A DNA stretch of 64,000 nt from Spirosoma fluviale (GTDB lineage: Bacteria > Bacteroidota > Bacteroidia > Cytophagales > Spirosomataceae). Position numbers and translations under genes: made by a program. Positions 52,013 through 61,176 of this stretch are shown piece after piece. Position 1 is the stretch's first letter; each line of letters begins with the position of its first letter. The notes under the pieces were generated by a model. That model did not search any database. It was not told where the DNA came from and saw nothing but the letters and a program-made list of their open reading frames with translations. The stretch covers positions 186,001 through 250,000 of the forward strand of contig NZ_OCNH01000003.1 of NCBI RefSeq assembly GCF_900230225.1. The letters run 5' to 3'.

Positions 52013-52791
52013 ACTTGTTGATTTGCCGAAGCAGTTGATTGTTTAACGGGTGAGATAAGTTCTTTTATGTTGAGCAGGATAAAGAGCGGTACAATTTCTA
52101 AGTATCTCTTATAGAGTCGTTTGGGTTCGGCCATGAGCCGGAACAGCCATTCCAGCGACATCCGCTGCATCCAGCTCGGAGCCTGCGCTACGCGGTCGGT
52201 GTGGAAGTCGAAAGCGGCCCCCACCGTTACGATGAAGTTGACGTTGACCCACTGGGCCAGCCGCCGGGCAAAGCGTTCCTGTTTGGGCGTACTCAGCCCG
52301 ATCCAGACGATGTTAGCCCCCGAGCGGTTGATGGTTTCGGCCAGCTCCTGAAACTCGCCGTCCGTCAATTCGCGGAAGGGCGGACAGTAGGTGCCGCTGA
52401 TCTGGTAGTTGCCAAACTTGCGGCCCACGGCTTTTTTTAGCTCGTCGGCAACCCCTTCCTGACCTCCGCAGAAGAAGTGCTTCACCGATTTGTCGGCGCT
52501 GCTCTCCATCACGAATTTGAAAAAATCGGGGCCGTAGCACCGGGTCATCTGTTTGGCGCCTTTCATCTTGCCAACCCAAACACCGGGCATACCGTCGGGC
52601 AGGTTCCAGTAAAAGGAATCCAGCGTAGCCTTGAATTCGGGTTCTTTGAAGGCCGTTACCAAGCCATGGGCGCCCGTGGCGCTGATGCATTTGTTTTGTT
52701 TAGGCAGTACCGGGTCGCATTGCCCGATAATGTCCTGCACGGCAGACGGGAGCCCGGCGTCGTACAGCTTCACTTGTAGTACTTTTGTCAT
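52009..52791 (-). CDS. WecG/TagA/CpsF-family glycosyltransferase
   Basis: A 260-residue cytoplasmic or membrane-associated transferase that adds the second sugar to a lipid-linked first sugar. The family pattern is AFKEPEFKATLDSFYWNLPDG with VWVGKMKGAKQM, then GQEGVADELKKAV, YCPPFRELTD, NIVWIGLSTPKQERF and VGAAFDFHTDRVAQAPSWMQ with the last helix EWLFRLMAEPKRLYKRY. The start ATG 52791 is clear. It overlaps the GME gene by four bases. The sugar is usually ManNAc-type in this family, but this is not shown here. Confidence 0.9.
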   Translation of the reverse strand: MTKVLQVKLYDAGLPSAVQDIIGQCDPVLPKQNKCISATGAHGLVTAFKEPEFKATLDSFYWNLPDGMPGVWVGKMKGAKQMTRCYGPDFFKFVMESSADKSVKHFFCGGQEGVADELKKAVGRKFGNYQISGTYCPPFRELTDGEFQELAETINRSGANIVWIGLSTPKQERFARRLAQWVNVNFIVTVGAAFDFHTDRVAQAPSWMQRMSLEWLFRLMAEPKRLYKRYLEIVPLFILLNIKELISPVKQSTASANQQV

Positions 52792-52832
52792 CGTACCTGA
52801 GTTAATGGGTGATTGGATAGGATTACTGAGAA

Positions 52833-53510
52833 TTACCAGGCGTTTTTGTTGCCACCAATGGCCGCCTTAACGGTCCACCAGCAGATTTTGGCATCCAGCC
52901 GGGTCGACTGCCGGTTGATGTACAGGTGGTCGTAGCGAACGCGGACCTTCATTTTGTACAGCTCACCGGTTTCGCCCCGTGCCCCGCGTGCCTGCGCCAG
53001 CCCCGTAATGCCGGGTCGGACGGAGTAGCGTTCCTTGTAGCCCGGCATGGTATGCCAGTGTTGGGCATCCAGCGGAATGGGGTGGGGGCGGGGGCCAACA
53101 ATGCTCATGTGCCCGGCCAGTACATTGAGGAACTGCGGCATTTCGTCGAGATTGGTCCGTCGCAAAAACCGTCCGATACGCGTTATCCGCATGTCGTTGC
53201 GGGTTGCCTGTTTAAACTGGGCATTGCGCTCGTAAGCCATCGTCCGAAATTTCAGGCAGGGGAATACCTTGCCATTGCGCCCCGTCCGGGACTGCACGAA
53301 GATGGCCGGACCCGGAGAGGTCAGTTTTATCAATAGGGCAAGTAGAGGTATAAGCCAAATAAGAACTGATACCAAAACGATGCTCGCAACGAACAGATCG
53401 AATCCGCGTTTTTTGAGCCCCTGAACAATACGCTTCGTTGTGTAAGGTCTGGCCTCACCATCGTAGCTTAGATATACATGAAAAGTTTTTCCGTCGGTAG
53501 AAGCCTGCAT
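52833..53510 (-). CDS. initiating sugar transferase (polyprenyl-phosphate phosphoglycosyltransferase)
   Basis: Transfers the first sugar phosphate to undecaprenyl phosphate, starting each repeat unit. The 225-residue short form keeps only the catalytic domain: RGFDLFVASIVLV (35-47) with one membrane segment, LIKLTSPGPAIFVQSRTGRNG (60-80), CLKFRTMAYERN, RFLRRTNLDEMPQFLNV, MSIVGPRPHPIP and YSVRPGITGLAQARG. All PF02397 elements are present. ATG 53510 was chosen over a TTG at 53558. Which sugar phosphate is used (glucose, galactose or another) cannot be told. Confidence 0.92.
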   Translation of the reverse strand: MQASTDGKTFHVYLSYDGEARPYTTKRIVQGLKKRGFDLFVASIVLVSVLIWLIPLLALLIKLTSPGPAIFVQSRTGRNGKVFPCLKFRTMAYERNAQFKQATRNDMRITRIGRFLRRTNLDEMPQFLNVLAGHMSIVGPRPHPIPLDAQHWHTMPGYKERYSVRPGITGLAQARGARGETGELYKMKVRVRYDHLYINRQSTRLDAKICWWTVKAAIGGNKNAW

Positions 53511-53588
53511 AGGAATCTCCAGTTTCTGGGGTGGACAAGTGAGTAATCCAGCATCCAAAGTAAAGAGCCAGCTAGTGTGGCACCGGGT

Positions 53589-55892
53589 TTAGCGGTATGA
53601 GTAGCTATTCTTGTACTTGCTGTTGAAATGGTAGCCATCGCCACCACCCACGGCATTAAGAATGATGCTCATGTTCTGGAATCGGTGCTCGCGGTGGAGC
53701 ATATCCAGAATCTTGAGGCTTTCTTTGGGCGTTACGCCGTGCCGTACCACAAACAGGGTGGCGTCGGAATACGGAGCAATCGCTTGGGCATCCGTAACGA
53801 TACCCACGGGTGGCGCGTCGATGATGACGTAGCGGAATCGCTCCCGAAGTTCACCAATGAGCTGTTTCAGGTTCGGGCCGCTCAGGAGTTCCGACGGGTC
53901 AGGGGGTAGCGGACCACTGGGAACGATAAAGTAGTTGGGATAGCCCGGCACCGGCTTCAGAATGTCGGCCAGGGTGGCTTCGCCGTTCAGGTAGTTGCTG
54001 ATGCCGACCGAATTGTCGATGTCGAAATGCTGGTGCAGGCGGGGTAGCCGCATGTCCATCTCCAGAATGACTGTGGGCTGTTTCAGCAACGCCATGCTGG
54101 CACCCAGATTTAGCGATATGAACGATTTGCCCTCGCCACTGATGCTGGACGTAAAGAGCAGCACCTGGCTATCGGTCGATTCGCCCCGGCCAAGGTGGAG
54201 GTTGGTCCGGATGGTTCGGATCTGTTCAGCAATGACCGAGCGGTTATTAGGGGCCACAATCAGTACGTCGCGGTTACGCTTGTTCATGATCTCGCCCAGG
54301 ATGGGTACCTGCGTTACGTCTTCAACATCGTTCCGGCGCAGCACTTTGGTGTTCAGTGCGCCTTTACCCGCCACAGCAGCCGTTGGTACCAGCAAACCCA
54401 CCAGTGCAAACAGGGCATAGATGACAATGCCCACTGGCTTCACCGGTCCCAGACTGCTTTTGGCAGCATCGATGGTGCGGCTGTCGGCAATGGCAGCGGC
54501 AAAAGTAACGGCCATTTCTTCGCGCTTCTGAAGCAGGTAGGTGTATAGGTTATTCTTGATGGTCTGCTGCCGGGTAATGTCCAGCAAGGCCCGCTCTTTC
54601 TGGGGAACCGTCCGGATAACGCCCTCCAGCCGGGCATTGGTGGCCACGTACTGGTCTTTAGACCGGTTGAGCATGGACTTCATCGTACGGATGTTCTGCG
54701 CGATGTTGTTCTGCGTATTTTTTATCTGCTGATCCAGCGACTGAAGCTTGGGGTTCTGGTCGCCACTGGTTTGCCGTAACTCGTCCCGCTGCAATTCAAG
54801 CTGCGACAGTTTGTCGATTTGGTTGAGCAGAACAGGATCGCCCAAGCCAACCGTAGCGGGCGTGCTGCCCCGCTTGTCGGCGCGGGTGCTTACGAATTTG
54901 TCGAGGTCTTCCAGCGCGGCCAGTTGAATGTTTACCTGGTTGAGCTGAGCGTCGTTCTGGGTGGTCGTTTGCATGATCGACTGTGCCTGTGCGCCCAGGT
55001 CGGTGATACCCAGCGTCGATTTATAGGTTTCAACGTTTTTCTCAACCGTCGCCAGTTCGCCGGATACGATTTGTAGTCGATTCTCAACGAACTTGAGGGT
55101 GTTGTCGGCTACTTTGTTCTTGTCGACGAGGGAGGCCTGATTGTATTCGTTGATGAGACTATTGAGCACCGCTTCGCCTTTTTTGGGAACGGCGTCTTCG
55201 AGCGTCAGGCGAATCACGGTCGAGGTTTTGCTGGTTGGCTCGGCTTTTAGGTTGTCCAGATACATCCCAACGGCCGCTGCGAGCGGTATCGCCTGTACAA
55301 TCACAGGCTCCGTTTTTGGGCTGATTGGCTTGCGGGTTAGAATGCGTAACTGGCCGTAAGGCGTTCCAATCCGCTGATTTAGAGGATAGGTTCTATCATT
55401 AATTCGGACGGATTTATTATCGATAAACGATAGGGTAAGTGGTTTTTTGTACAAAGCTTCATCGCCTTCTTCAACAAGCACCCAAACCGGCGATTCGGTG
55501 TAGATTTCCCGTTTGCCGAAAGACGCTTTCCGGAAATACCGGGCGTCGAGGTGCAGGTTGGTCACAACCCGCTCCATCAGGGTAGAGGAACGAAGCACTT
55601 CCAGTTCGTTTTCAACTACTTTTTTGGGCGAGTAGACTTCCAGTTCCTTCAACGGGTTGGTTTGTCCGCTCCCTTTTTTCTCATCCTGGAGCATCAGGCT
55701 TGCCTGAATGCGGTAAACCGGTTGTTTGTAGAGCAGGAAAACGTACGCACCCACCAAGGAAAGCGCCAGCGACAACGCAAACCAGGGCCAGTAACGAAGG
55801 TAGGGAGCCAGATGCGTTCGAATCGGAGAGCCGCCGGGGTCGACTACCTGATAAGAAACATACGATTGGTTGGTTTTTGTATTCATACTCAT
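53589..55892 (-). CDS. Wzc-type polysaccharide co-polymerase with tyrosine autokinase
   Basis: An inner-membrane protein of 767 residues controlling chain length and export. It has a membrane segment near residue 33-52 (WFALSLALSLVGAYVFLL), a periplasmic Wzz-like part with a long coiled coil (about 260-440), a second span near 495-515, and a cytoplasmic BY-kinase. Walker A is SGEGKS (585-590), Walker A' is VILEMDMR (608-615) and Walker B is VIIDAPP (689-695). The tail has a short tyrosine cluster (Tyr754, 760, 764, 766), the usual autophosphorylation sites. Two ATGs (55892, 55886) are both possible. It follows wza by 33 bp. Confidence 0.95.
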   Translation of the reverse strand: MSMNTKTNQSYVSYQVVDPGGSPIRTHLAPYLRYWPWFALSLALSLVGAYVFLLYKQPVYRIQASLMLQDEKKGSGQTNPLKELEVYSPKKVVENELEVLRSSTLMERVVTNLHLDARYFRKASFGKREIYTESPVWVLVEEGDEALYKKPLTLSFIDNKSVRINDRTYPLNQRIGTPYGQLRILTRKPISPKTEPVIVQAIPLAAAVGMYLDNLKAEPTSKTSTVIRLTLEDAVPKKGEAVLNSLINEYNQASLVDKNKVADNTLKFVENRLQIVSGELATVEKNVETYKSTLGITDLGAQAQSIMQTTTQNDAQLNQVNIQLAALEDLDKFVSTRADKRGSTPATVGLGDPVLLNQIDKLSQLELQRDELRQTSGDQNPKLQSLDQQIKNTQNNIAQNIRTMKSMLNRSKDQYVATNARLEGVIRTVPQKERALLDITRQQTIKNNLYTYLLQKREEMAVTFAAAIADSRTIDAAKSSLGPVKPVGIVIYALFALVGLLVPTAAVAGKGALNTKVLRRNDVEDVTQVPILGEIMNKRNRDVLIVAPNNRSVIAEQIRTIRTNLHLGRGESTDSQVLLFTSSISGEGKSFISLNLGASMALLKQPTVILEMDMRLPRLHQHFDIDNSVGISNYLNGEATLADILKPVPGYPNYFIVPSGPLPPDPSELLSGPNLKQLIGELRERFRYVIIDAPPVGIVTDAQAIAPYSDATLFVVRHGVTPKESLKILDMLHREHRFQNMSIILNAVGGGDGYHFNSKYKNSYSYR

Positions 55893-55925
55893 TAAGTCTA
55901 CGTTGAGAGGTAAGTGTTGGTCCGG

Positions 55926-56759
55926 TTAACGCCGGGTCGCAATGATGGCAATGATTGACAGAATACCCGTCAGGATGGGGGCCAGCTGATAGGCCCGGTC
56001 TACACTGGTTGCTCTGGCTTTACCGGGTTCTACATACACAATATCGTTGGGGTGAAGTGTGTAATAGGGCGACCGGAAGGCGTCGCGTTGGGTGAGGTTG
56101 AGCCGCGTAAAAATTCGCTTGCCACCCTCCTCCCGGATAACCAGTACGTTGTCCCGCCGACCGTAGATCGTCAGGTCGCCGGCGAGCCCCAGGGCTTCCG
56201 GAATGGTGATCTGTTCGGTTGGGATGGTAAACAGCGCTGGCCGCGACACCTCACCCAGTACGGAAATTCGGAAGTTCAGGTTGCGCACATTGACAGTTGG
56301 TTCTTTGAGGTAGTTTTTTAATTTACTGCTGATTAAGTCACCTGCTTTGGCATTCGTCAGACCAGCGACCGCCACCTGACCAATCAGCGGCAGTTTGATC
56401 GTGCCATCATTGGCAACCACATAGCCTACTGTTCGGGCCAGTGGGTTGGTGCCATTGGCCGTTGCGGCAGCTTCGGCCATGGATACCGGATTGAAATAAG
56501 CCGATGCCTCGGCGTTGAGGCTGCTCACCTGAATGGAGAGCACATCGCCTTTTTTTATCGTTGGAATGAAGGGTTCTGCTATCGCTATTGTATCGTCTTT
56601 GCTGGTTGCCCCCTGAAAATAGACCAGTTTCTTGGCGGATGTACAGCCGTCCAGCGAAGCTATTGAAAGTAAAATGGCTGCTAAGGCGGCCCAGGTGGCT
56701 ACCCGTGCGTGTACTCTCTTACTCGTTCCCTTACTCATTCTTAAACGTTGGTTGGTCAT
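55926..56759 (-). CDS. Wza-type polysaccharide export lipoprotein
   Basis: Outer-membrane exporter of the polymer. From ATG 56759 the protein has about 277 residues with a hydrophobic stretch ending SLDGC, so Cys39 or so is the lipid site. The polysaccharide-export domain is seen in PTIKKGDVLSIQVSSLNAEA, VGYVVANDGTIKLPLIGQVAVAG and then one SLBB-like repeat (FRISVLGEVSRPALFTIPTEQITIPEALGLAGDLTIYGRRDNVLV). It ends in one membrane helix (LAPILTGILSIIAIIATRR). This is shorter than the E. coli protein, as usual in Bacteroidota. An ATG at 56738 and a TTG at 56768 are other possible starts. First gene of the operon. Confidence 0.9.
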   Translation of the reverse strand: MTNQRLRMSKGTSKRVHARVATWAALAAILLSIASLDGCTSAKKLVYFQGATSKDDTIAIAEPFIPTIKKGDVLSIQVSSLNAEASAYFNPVSMAEAAATANGTNPLARTVGYVVANDGTIKLPLIGQVAVAGLTNAKAGDLISSKLKNYLKEPTVNVRNLNFRISVLGEVSRPALFTIPTEQITIPEALGLAGDLTIYGRRDNVLVIREEGGKRIFTRLNLTQRDAFRSPYYTLHPNDIVYVEPGKARATSVDRAYQLAPILTGILSIIAIIATRR

Positions 56760-56769
56760 TCTACTCAAT

Positions 56770-56798
56770 GCTTCAGGGAGAACAAGGCTTCCTGAAGC
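56770..56798 (-). other. leader hairpin directly before wza
   Basis: Arms 56770-56777 (GCTTCAGG) and 56791-56798 (CCTGAAGC) are complementary over 8 bp with a 13-base loop. It stands 11 bp before the ATG used for wza, where the ribosome would bind, and could influence translation of the first gene of the operon. Confidence 0.45.
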
Positions 56799-57413
56799 GT
56801 ATAATCAGTCATTGTCCTTTCAGATATGATCTGGTAGCTGATAATCAGCAATTGGTTAAAAGAGGTTCTAAACCCGATGATTGGTGAAAATGGAACTACA
56901 GTTTGCTGGTAGCAGATGGCTGTAGTGTGTACTGTAAGAGTACGTTTATGATGGGCGCACGGTGGATTGCAAAGGCATTGACTGGTGTGTTCAATTCTTT
57001 ACTTGATTATTTACCGAATGTAAAGCCGGGATAATTGAAGACAAAGGATGATGAGTGAGCGGCTGAAATTCAGGGGTTAATAAACGGGAGATATTTGTAT
57101 GTGTGTATTGTGATGTGTTAACAATTTAGGCCTAATAATGAGCTAACGTTAATACAATCATTGGATATAATGAAGTTTTTTTTGACTAATACTTACTAAT
57201 ACCGATTTAGAAATTAACGTAGCCTTTAGATAGTTTACAGGTAAAGTTATACCACTAACAGAAATTGTACTATACTAAGGATGGTACTATACTTATAAAA
57301 AATTAAACTATTTGAAAAATACCAAAAAGGCAAGGCGTTGGTTATACACGTGGGCCTGTAAAACTAATTGTAAAGATTAGCTGAAAAGAAAAACTACAAG
57401 AGACCGTAAAGCA
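56799..57413. other. 615-bp non-coding region upstream of the polysaccharide operon
   Basis: AT-rich, particularly from 57100 to 57330. No gene or RNA was recognised and no clear TAnnTTTG promoter was found on the minus strand. It should contain the promoter and regulatory sites for the wza operon and ends at the terminator of the beta-helix gene. Confidence 0.5.
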
Positions 57414-57450
57414 CAAATCGTCTGTTGGGGTTGAATCAACAGACGATTTG
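57414..57450 (-). terminator. terminator after the beta-helix lipoprotein gene
   Basis: Arms 57414-57427 and 57437-57450 (CAAATCGTCTGTTG and its complement) pair perfectly over 14 bp around a 9-base loop, 42 bp beyond the stop at 57492. Confidence 0.75.
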
Positions 57451-57491
57451 GTAAATGGAAAAAAGCGGAGAATAGGCTAGCTCGCTATAAA

Positions 57492-58961
57492 TCAGGGAAG
57501 TAGATTGCCTGATTCATCATAGTTCATCGACGCCTTAACACTGCCTCCCAGCACAGCATCGTAAGGCTTGCCCCCACTCCCCTGAATCAGCTTGTTGTTT
57601 GTGAGAACATTATTCGTGGCTTTACTGCCATACGCCATAAGCGTAGCCTGATTGCCGGGATTGGTTTTATTGGAAATTGTATTGTTGATAAATGTATTAT
57701 TCGGTGAATTGTCGCAGATGATCGCTTTGTTGGCGGCACTTTCTATGACGTTTTCGGTGAACAAACCACCCGCTGTAGAGTGGGCCAGTTCCAGCATGCC
57801 GGTCATGGAAAAGGTGTTTTTCGTGAACTGAATGGCCCCTCCGTTGAAAAACTGAATACCACCCGTAACGGTGCCCACGGTTCCATTGCCAGAAACGATC
57901 ATACCGCCAATTATTGTCCCCCCGTTTTTGTCTGGCCCGCTTCCATCATTCGAACCCGTCAGAAACTTATCGAAAACGCCTTCAAACTTGTTGTTGATAA
58001 TGCTGACGTTCTGGGCGGCTCCGGCAATCTCGATACCAAACAGGCTGCAGTTTTTAAGGTAGTTGTTCGCAACGGTAAGCTGGTCCAGCGGTCCGGATAA
58101 GGAAATGCCGAAGCGGCAATTCGAAAAGCTGTTGTTGCTAACCGTTATGTTTTTGCCCGCATAGACATTATAGTTGTCATGGTTGAAAATCTCGCAGGCC
58201 ATTCGCTTTGCCTGAACGGTGTTGTTGCGTACCACGATGTCCTTACCAGTTCGATTGGCCTGTATTTTTACCGTGAGCCAGTTGGTACTGTCTTTTGCAG
58301 CCGCATCGTTGCCTGCACAGTTCTGGATGGTCAGGTTAGTAATGGAAGGCCCGTCGATGTAGATGGTACCATAAGTACCCTTTTCCTGCGAGCTTGTAAT
58401 CCAGGACAGGCCATCGATCAGAATGTCGTTTAACGGGATTTTCGGATCGTCGGGATTAACCAGCGAGATATAGGATTTGGGCAGCTTGATCGTCACCTTG
58501 CCCGGATTGGCCCGAATGGCGATGTTGCTTTTCAAATGAACCGGCGTGGTTTGGGTGTAGGTGCCGTCCGGAATGGTCAGGTCACTAACGGCCGTAACGG
58601 CAGTTTGTAACTCAGGACCTATGTCCGTATCCGCTACATCCACCCCAAACCAGTAAGCACTGGCAGAACCGCTATAGGCTCGCTTGTAGCGGTGGCCCTT
58701 AGTCGTAACGAGCGTGGTGCCCATGTTATCGGAGCTGCTCATGTCGGCTTCGTCGAGCGTGAAAACACCTTCCCGGCCCGCGTCGGTAACCCGGATTCGG
58801 CTGGGAATCGGGTTTTCGTGGAAGAGCCTCACCTGCGCAATGCTCATGGTATCCTCCCGCTGAACAACGGTTTCCGGAACAGGATCGGCTGGTTTACAGT
58901 AAGCCAATAGGCTCACCGCAGACACGAATAAGCTTATCTGAAATATGCTTGAGTTCTTCAT
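57492..58961 (-). CDS. lipoprotein with right-handed parallel beta-helix
   Basis: A 489-residue predicted lipoprotein. ATG 58961 was chosen over a TTG at 58973. The lipobox is LLAYC with Cys22. After a 110-residue N-terminal part, PDGTYTQTTPVHLKSNIAI begins a beta-helix in which turns of about 22-25 residues repeat Asn, Gly and aliphatic positions (LTIQNCAGND, DIVVRNNTVQAKRM, ITVSNNSFSNCRFGISL, LTVANNYLKNCSLFGIEI, NVSIINNKFEGVFDKF). This is the fold of polysaccharide lyases and C5-epimerases, but no catalytic residues can be assigned. It lies just upstream of the exopolysaccharide operon on the same strand, with its own terminator. Confidence 0.75.
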   Translation of the reverse strand: MKNSSIFQISLFVSAVSLLAYCKPADPVPETVVQREDTMSIAQVRLFHENPIPSRIRVTDAGREGVFTLDEADMSSSDNMGTTLVTTKGHRYKRAYSGSASAYWFGVDVADTDIGPELQTAVTAVSDLTIPDGTYTQTTPVHLKSNIAIRANPGKVTIKLPKSYISLVNPDDPKIPLNDILIDGLSWITSSQEKGTYGTIYIDGPSITNLTIQNCAGNDAAAKDSTNWLTVKIQANRTGKDIVVRNNTVQAKRMACEIFNHDNYNVYAGKNITVSNNSFSNCRFGISLSGPLDQLTVANNYLKNCSLFGIEIAGAAQNVSIINNKFEGVFDKFLTGSNDGSGPDKNGGTIIGGMIVSGNGTVGTVTGGIQFFNGGAIQFTKNTFSMTGMLELAHSTAGGLFTENVIESAANKAIICDNSPNNTFINNTISNKTNPGNQATLMAYGSKATNNVLTNNKLIQGSGGKPYDAVLGGSVKASMNYDESGNLLP

Positions 58962-58996
58962 AGTTGTTGTCAATAGATCAATCCGGGCGGTGAAAA

Positions 58997-59031
58997 ACCG
59001 CCCCCCTGCCCGAATAAGCCAGGGGGGCGGT
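58997..59031 (-). terminator. intrinsic terminator after the glycosyltransferase at 59037
   Basis: Arms 58997-59008 (ACCGCCCCCCTG) and 59020-59031 pair perfectly over 12 GC-rich bp around an 11-base loop. On the minus strand a run of five T follows at once. It starts only 6 bp beyond the stop codon. Confidence 0.85.
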
Positions 59032-59036
59032 GACCA

Positions 59037-59933
59037 TTAGCGCATACCGGCAATGGTTTTCAGTCGGTTAAAAATTCGAATGGGCACACTGTACCGACGC
59101 AGCGTTTGCTGGTGGTAATAGTCGGTCGTTTGTACTAGTCTGGGGAAGGTAAAGACACGCTGCGTACCGTTGTCAAGGTCCGTTTTATAGCGATTGTAGA
59201 TGTTGGTATGGGTGGCTTCTTCGCCAAAGCCAATGTTTTGCACTTTTGATTTTGTTGGATAAACCGTTAGGCCATTGCCTTTGAACCGGTTGAAACAGAA
59301 CCGGATATCCCAGGCATCGGCCCGGCCTTCCATCTGGTCGCGCAGCATACCGAGTAGGTCAGACCCACCCTGCATAAATGCTTTTTGCTGTTGTTTGTCC
59401 CGGATAAACGCCGGATACTCGTGCATATCCCAGTCGATGGATTCCCAGCGGTCGGCCCAGGTAGCCCAGCCCCACGGACTATGGCGCGGGATCATGTAAG
59501 CGTCCGTTTCGTGGGTTAGCGGTTTTTGAAAGGGAAAGGTATAGCCCGCCACCGAATATACGCGCTTGTTGAGGGCGTATTGGCGGAGTCCCTGGTTCAT
59601 AAAATCCAGGAAGTTAGGCGACGTAATCAGGTCATCTTCAACGATAATCGCGGTTGGATGCCTGGCCAATACGTAGGATATACCCCGGATAACCGAATCG
59701 GCACAACCGATGTTGGTTTGGGCGTAGTCCCGCTGAATGGTTCGAAATCCCGTAACGCTGTCTAAAAGTTGCCGGACTTCATTGACTTTGAGCCAGTCCT
59801 CGGGACGCTTCGGCGCATCGGCGAAGATATAAAGATCACTTTCCGACGCCAGGTAGTTTGCCTGTAGGGCCTGGATCGTTGCTTTAAGTTCATGAGGACG
59901 CTTGAAGGCAAATAAGATTACCGGTGCATTCAT
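59037..59933 (-). CDS. glycosyltransferase, GT-A fold
   Basis: A 298-residue cytoplasmic transferase: PVILFAFKRPHELKATIQAL at the N-terminus, DLYIFADAPKRPEDW, NIGCADSVIRGISYVLARHP and then the metal-binding IIVEDDLITSPNFLDFMN (about 97-114). Next comes the acceptor part SPWGWATWADRW. This pattern is that of GT2-like or GNT-I-like sugar transferases often found in capsule loci. It is transcribed alone, with its own terminator, beside the operon, and may decorate the polymer or a protein. The sugar is unknown. Confidence 0.82.
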   Translation of the reverse strand: MNAPVILFAFKRPHELKATIQALQANYLASESDLYIFADAPKRPEDWLKVNEVRQLLDSVTGFRTIQRDYAQTNIGCADSVIRGISYVLARHPTAIIVEDDLITSPNFLDFMNQGLRQYALNKRVYSVAGYTFPFQKPLTHETDAYMIPRHSPWGWATWADRWESIDWDMHEYPAFIRDKQQQKAFMQGGSDLLGMLRDQMEGRADAWDIRFCFNRFKGNGLTVYPTKSKVQNIGFGEEATHTNIYNRYKTDLDNGTQRVFTFPRLVQTTDYYHQQTLRRYSVPIRIFNRLKTIAGMR

Positions 59934-60495
59934 AAAATCGAAACGTTTGAGTAGTAGAACAAGCCATTAATGAAAAGACAAGGTCGATGGGTAAGGACGC
60001 GTTCCTGAGTCCTGTTGCGCTCAGGTTTTCCAGCCTTTAGCCGCCATTTGGTAAGCAGGCAGATGTTCAACGGTACACGCCTGAAAGGGCTGGAGCAACA
60101 AGTGATGTACTAAAGAGTACCAACAGCTACATAGAGTAGGCTCACCCATCTATTCATATTGGTGAAAACAAAGGCGGTAAGTAGCCCGGAGGAACCCCCT
60201 GATTTTTGCCCTGTTTGACTGAATGCCTACTATAAAGCTAGATGGGTAGTTTGTGAGAACAAAAAAGTGGCCTTCAGCAGCCCTTCCTACTGATTAAATT
60301 AACGGCCTTCTTTTATATATCTCTGATCGCTAAATGGATCTATCTACTTGGTGAAGGAATTAATTGGTAAACAAAAAATTGAACTTTGCCACTATATAAT
60401 AGGCTGTTGCTTGATTATGCCTGTTAAGAAATTAACTCTGTTTTGACGGTATCCTGCTCAGAACCTTCGTGTATGGACTTCGCCAAAACAAAAAA
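59934..60495. other. about 560-bp non-coding region
   Basis: No gene or RNA was recognised. A small hairpin CCTGAG/CTCAGG lies near 60006-60027. The region should contain the promoter of the glycosyltransferase at 59037 and becomes AT-rich toward 60300-60400. Confidence 0.45.
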
Positions 60496-60530
60496 AGCAA
60501 TCGTCCTGTAGTGTTAAACAGGCAATTGCT
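60496..60530 (-). terminator. terminator after the LytTR gene
   Basis: Arms 60496-60509 and 60518-60530 form an imperfect hairpin (AGCAAT/ATTGCT and CCTGT/ACAGG pairs with a small internal loop). On the minus strand a run of T follows (complement of CAAAAAAA). Confidence 0.65.
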
Positions 60531-60583
60531 CGGGTGGTGTAAATGGTAAACGCGTATTAGCGGTTTGCTCGCTGACAGATCGT

Positions 60584-60964
60584 TCAATCGGCCAGGGGGT
60601 AATCAGACAGGTCATCCGGCATGTCATCCAGCTGCATTTCCTGCCTAACGATCAGGGTAAGCTGAGCCGCTGTGTAAAGAAGCCGATCACGGGAAACGGG
60701 TATGACGGTGTCGTCGAGCAGCCGTACCCAGCCCGACCGTCCTTTTTTCTGGACAAATTCGCGGGCGTACGCTGGATTAATGATGGCAGAGCGGTGAATT
60801 CGTACAAAATTCAGATTTTGCTCAAACCAATGAAGCGGCTGAGTGATTGTTGTAATGGTGCCGTTCTGAAAATGAACCCGGGTGTAATTTGCATCGCCTT
60901 CCAGCCATACAATAGAACTTATGTGGACCTGGTGTGTGTAGCCTACTAATTGAATGGTATCCAT
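60584..60964 (-). CDS. stand-alone LytTR DNA-binding regulator
   Basis: A 126-residue protein that is only a LytTR domain: ISSIVWLEGDANYTRVHFQNG at the start, then TQPLHWFEQNLNFVRIHRSAIINPAYAREFV in the middle and IPVSRDRLL near the end, all typical. No receiver domain is present. It should bind DNA as a short regulator, with activity set by expression, dimerisation or a partner. It lies beside the polysaccharide genes and could control them. ATG 60964; a separate terminator follows. Confidence 0.88.
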   Translation of the reverse strand: MDTIQLVGYTHQVHISSIVWLEGDANYTRVHFQNGTITTITQPLHWFEQNLNFVRIHRSAIINPAYAREFVQKKGRSGWVRLLDDTVIPVSRDRLLYTAAQLTLIVRQEMQLDDMPDDLSDYPLAD

Positions 60965-61176
60965 ATAGAGCTTGTTGAGTTGCTTCTATATACGTATTGT
61001 ATGTAACGCTGGTTTTCGTTAACTGGTGGTAGTTTAAAGGGGTTTCGCCCTAGTTAACTGGTTTTGTGAGCATACGGTAGCTATGGAATAGATGCTTATA
61101 TTTACTTGAAAAGGTACACTAAAAAGGCTGTTACGTCTAAACTATTTATTATTCGTAGCTATTTATCAGTAAAACT

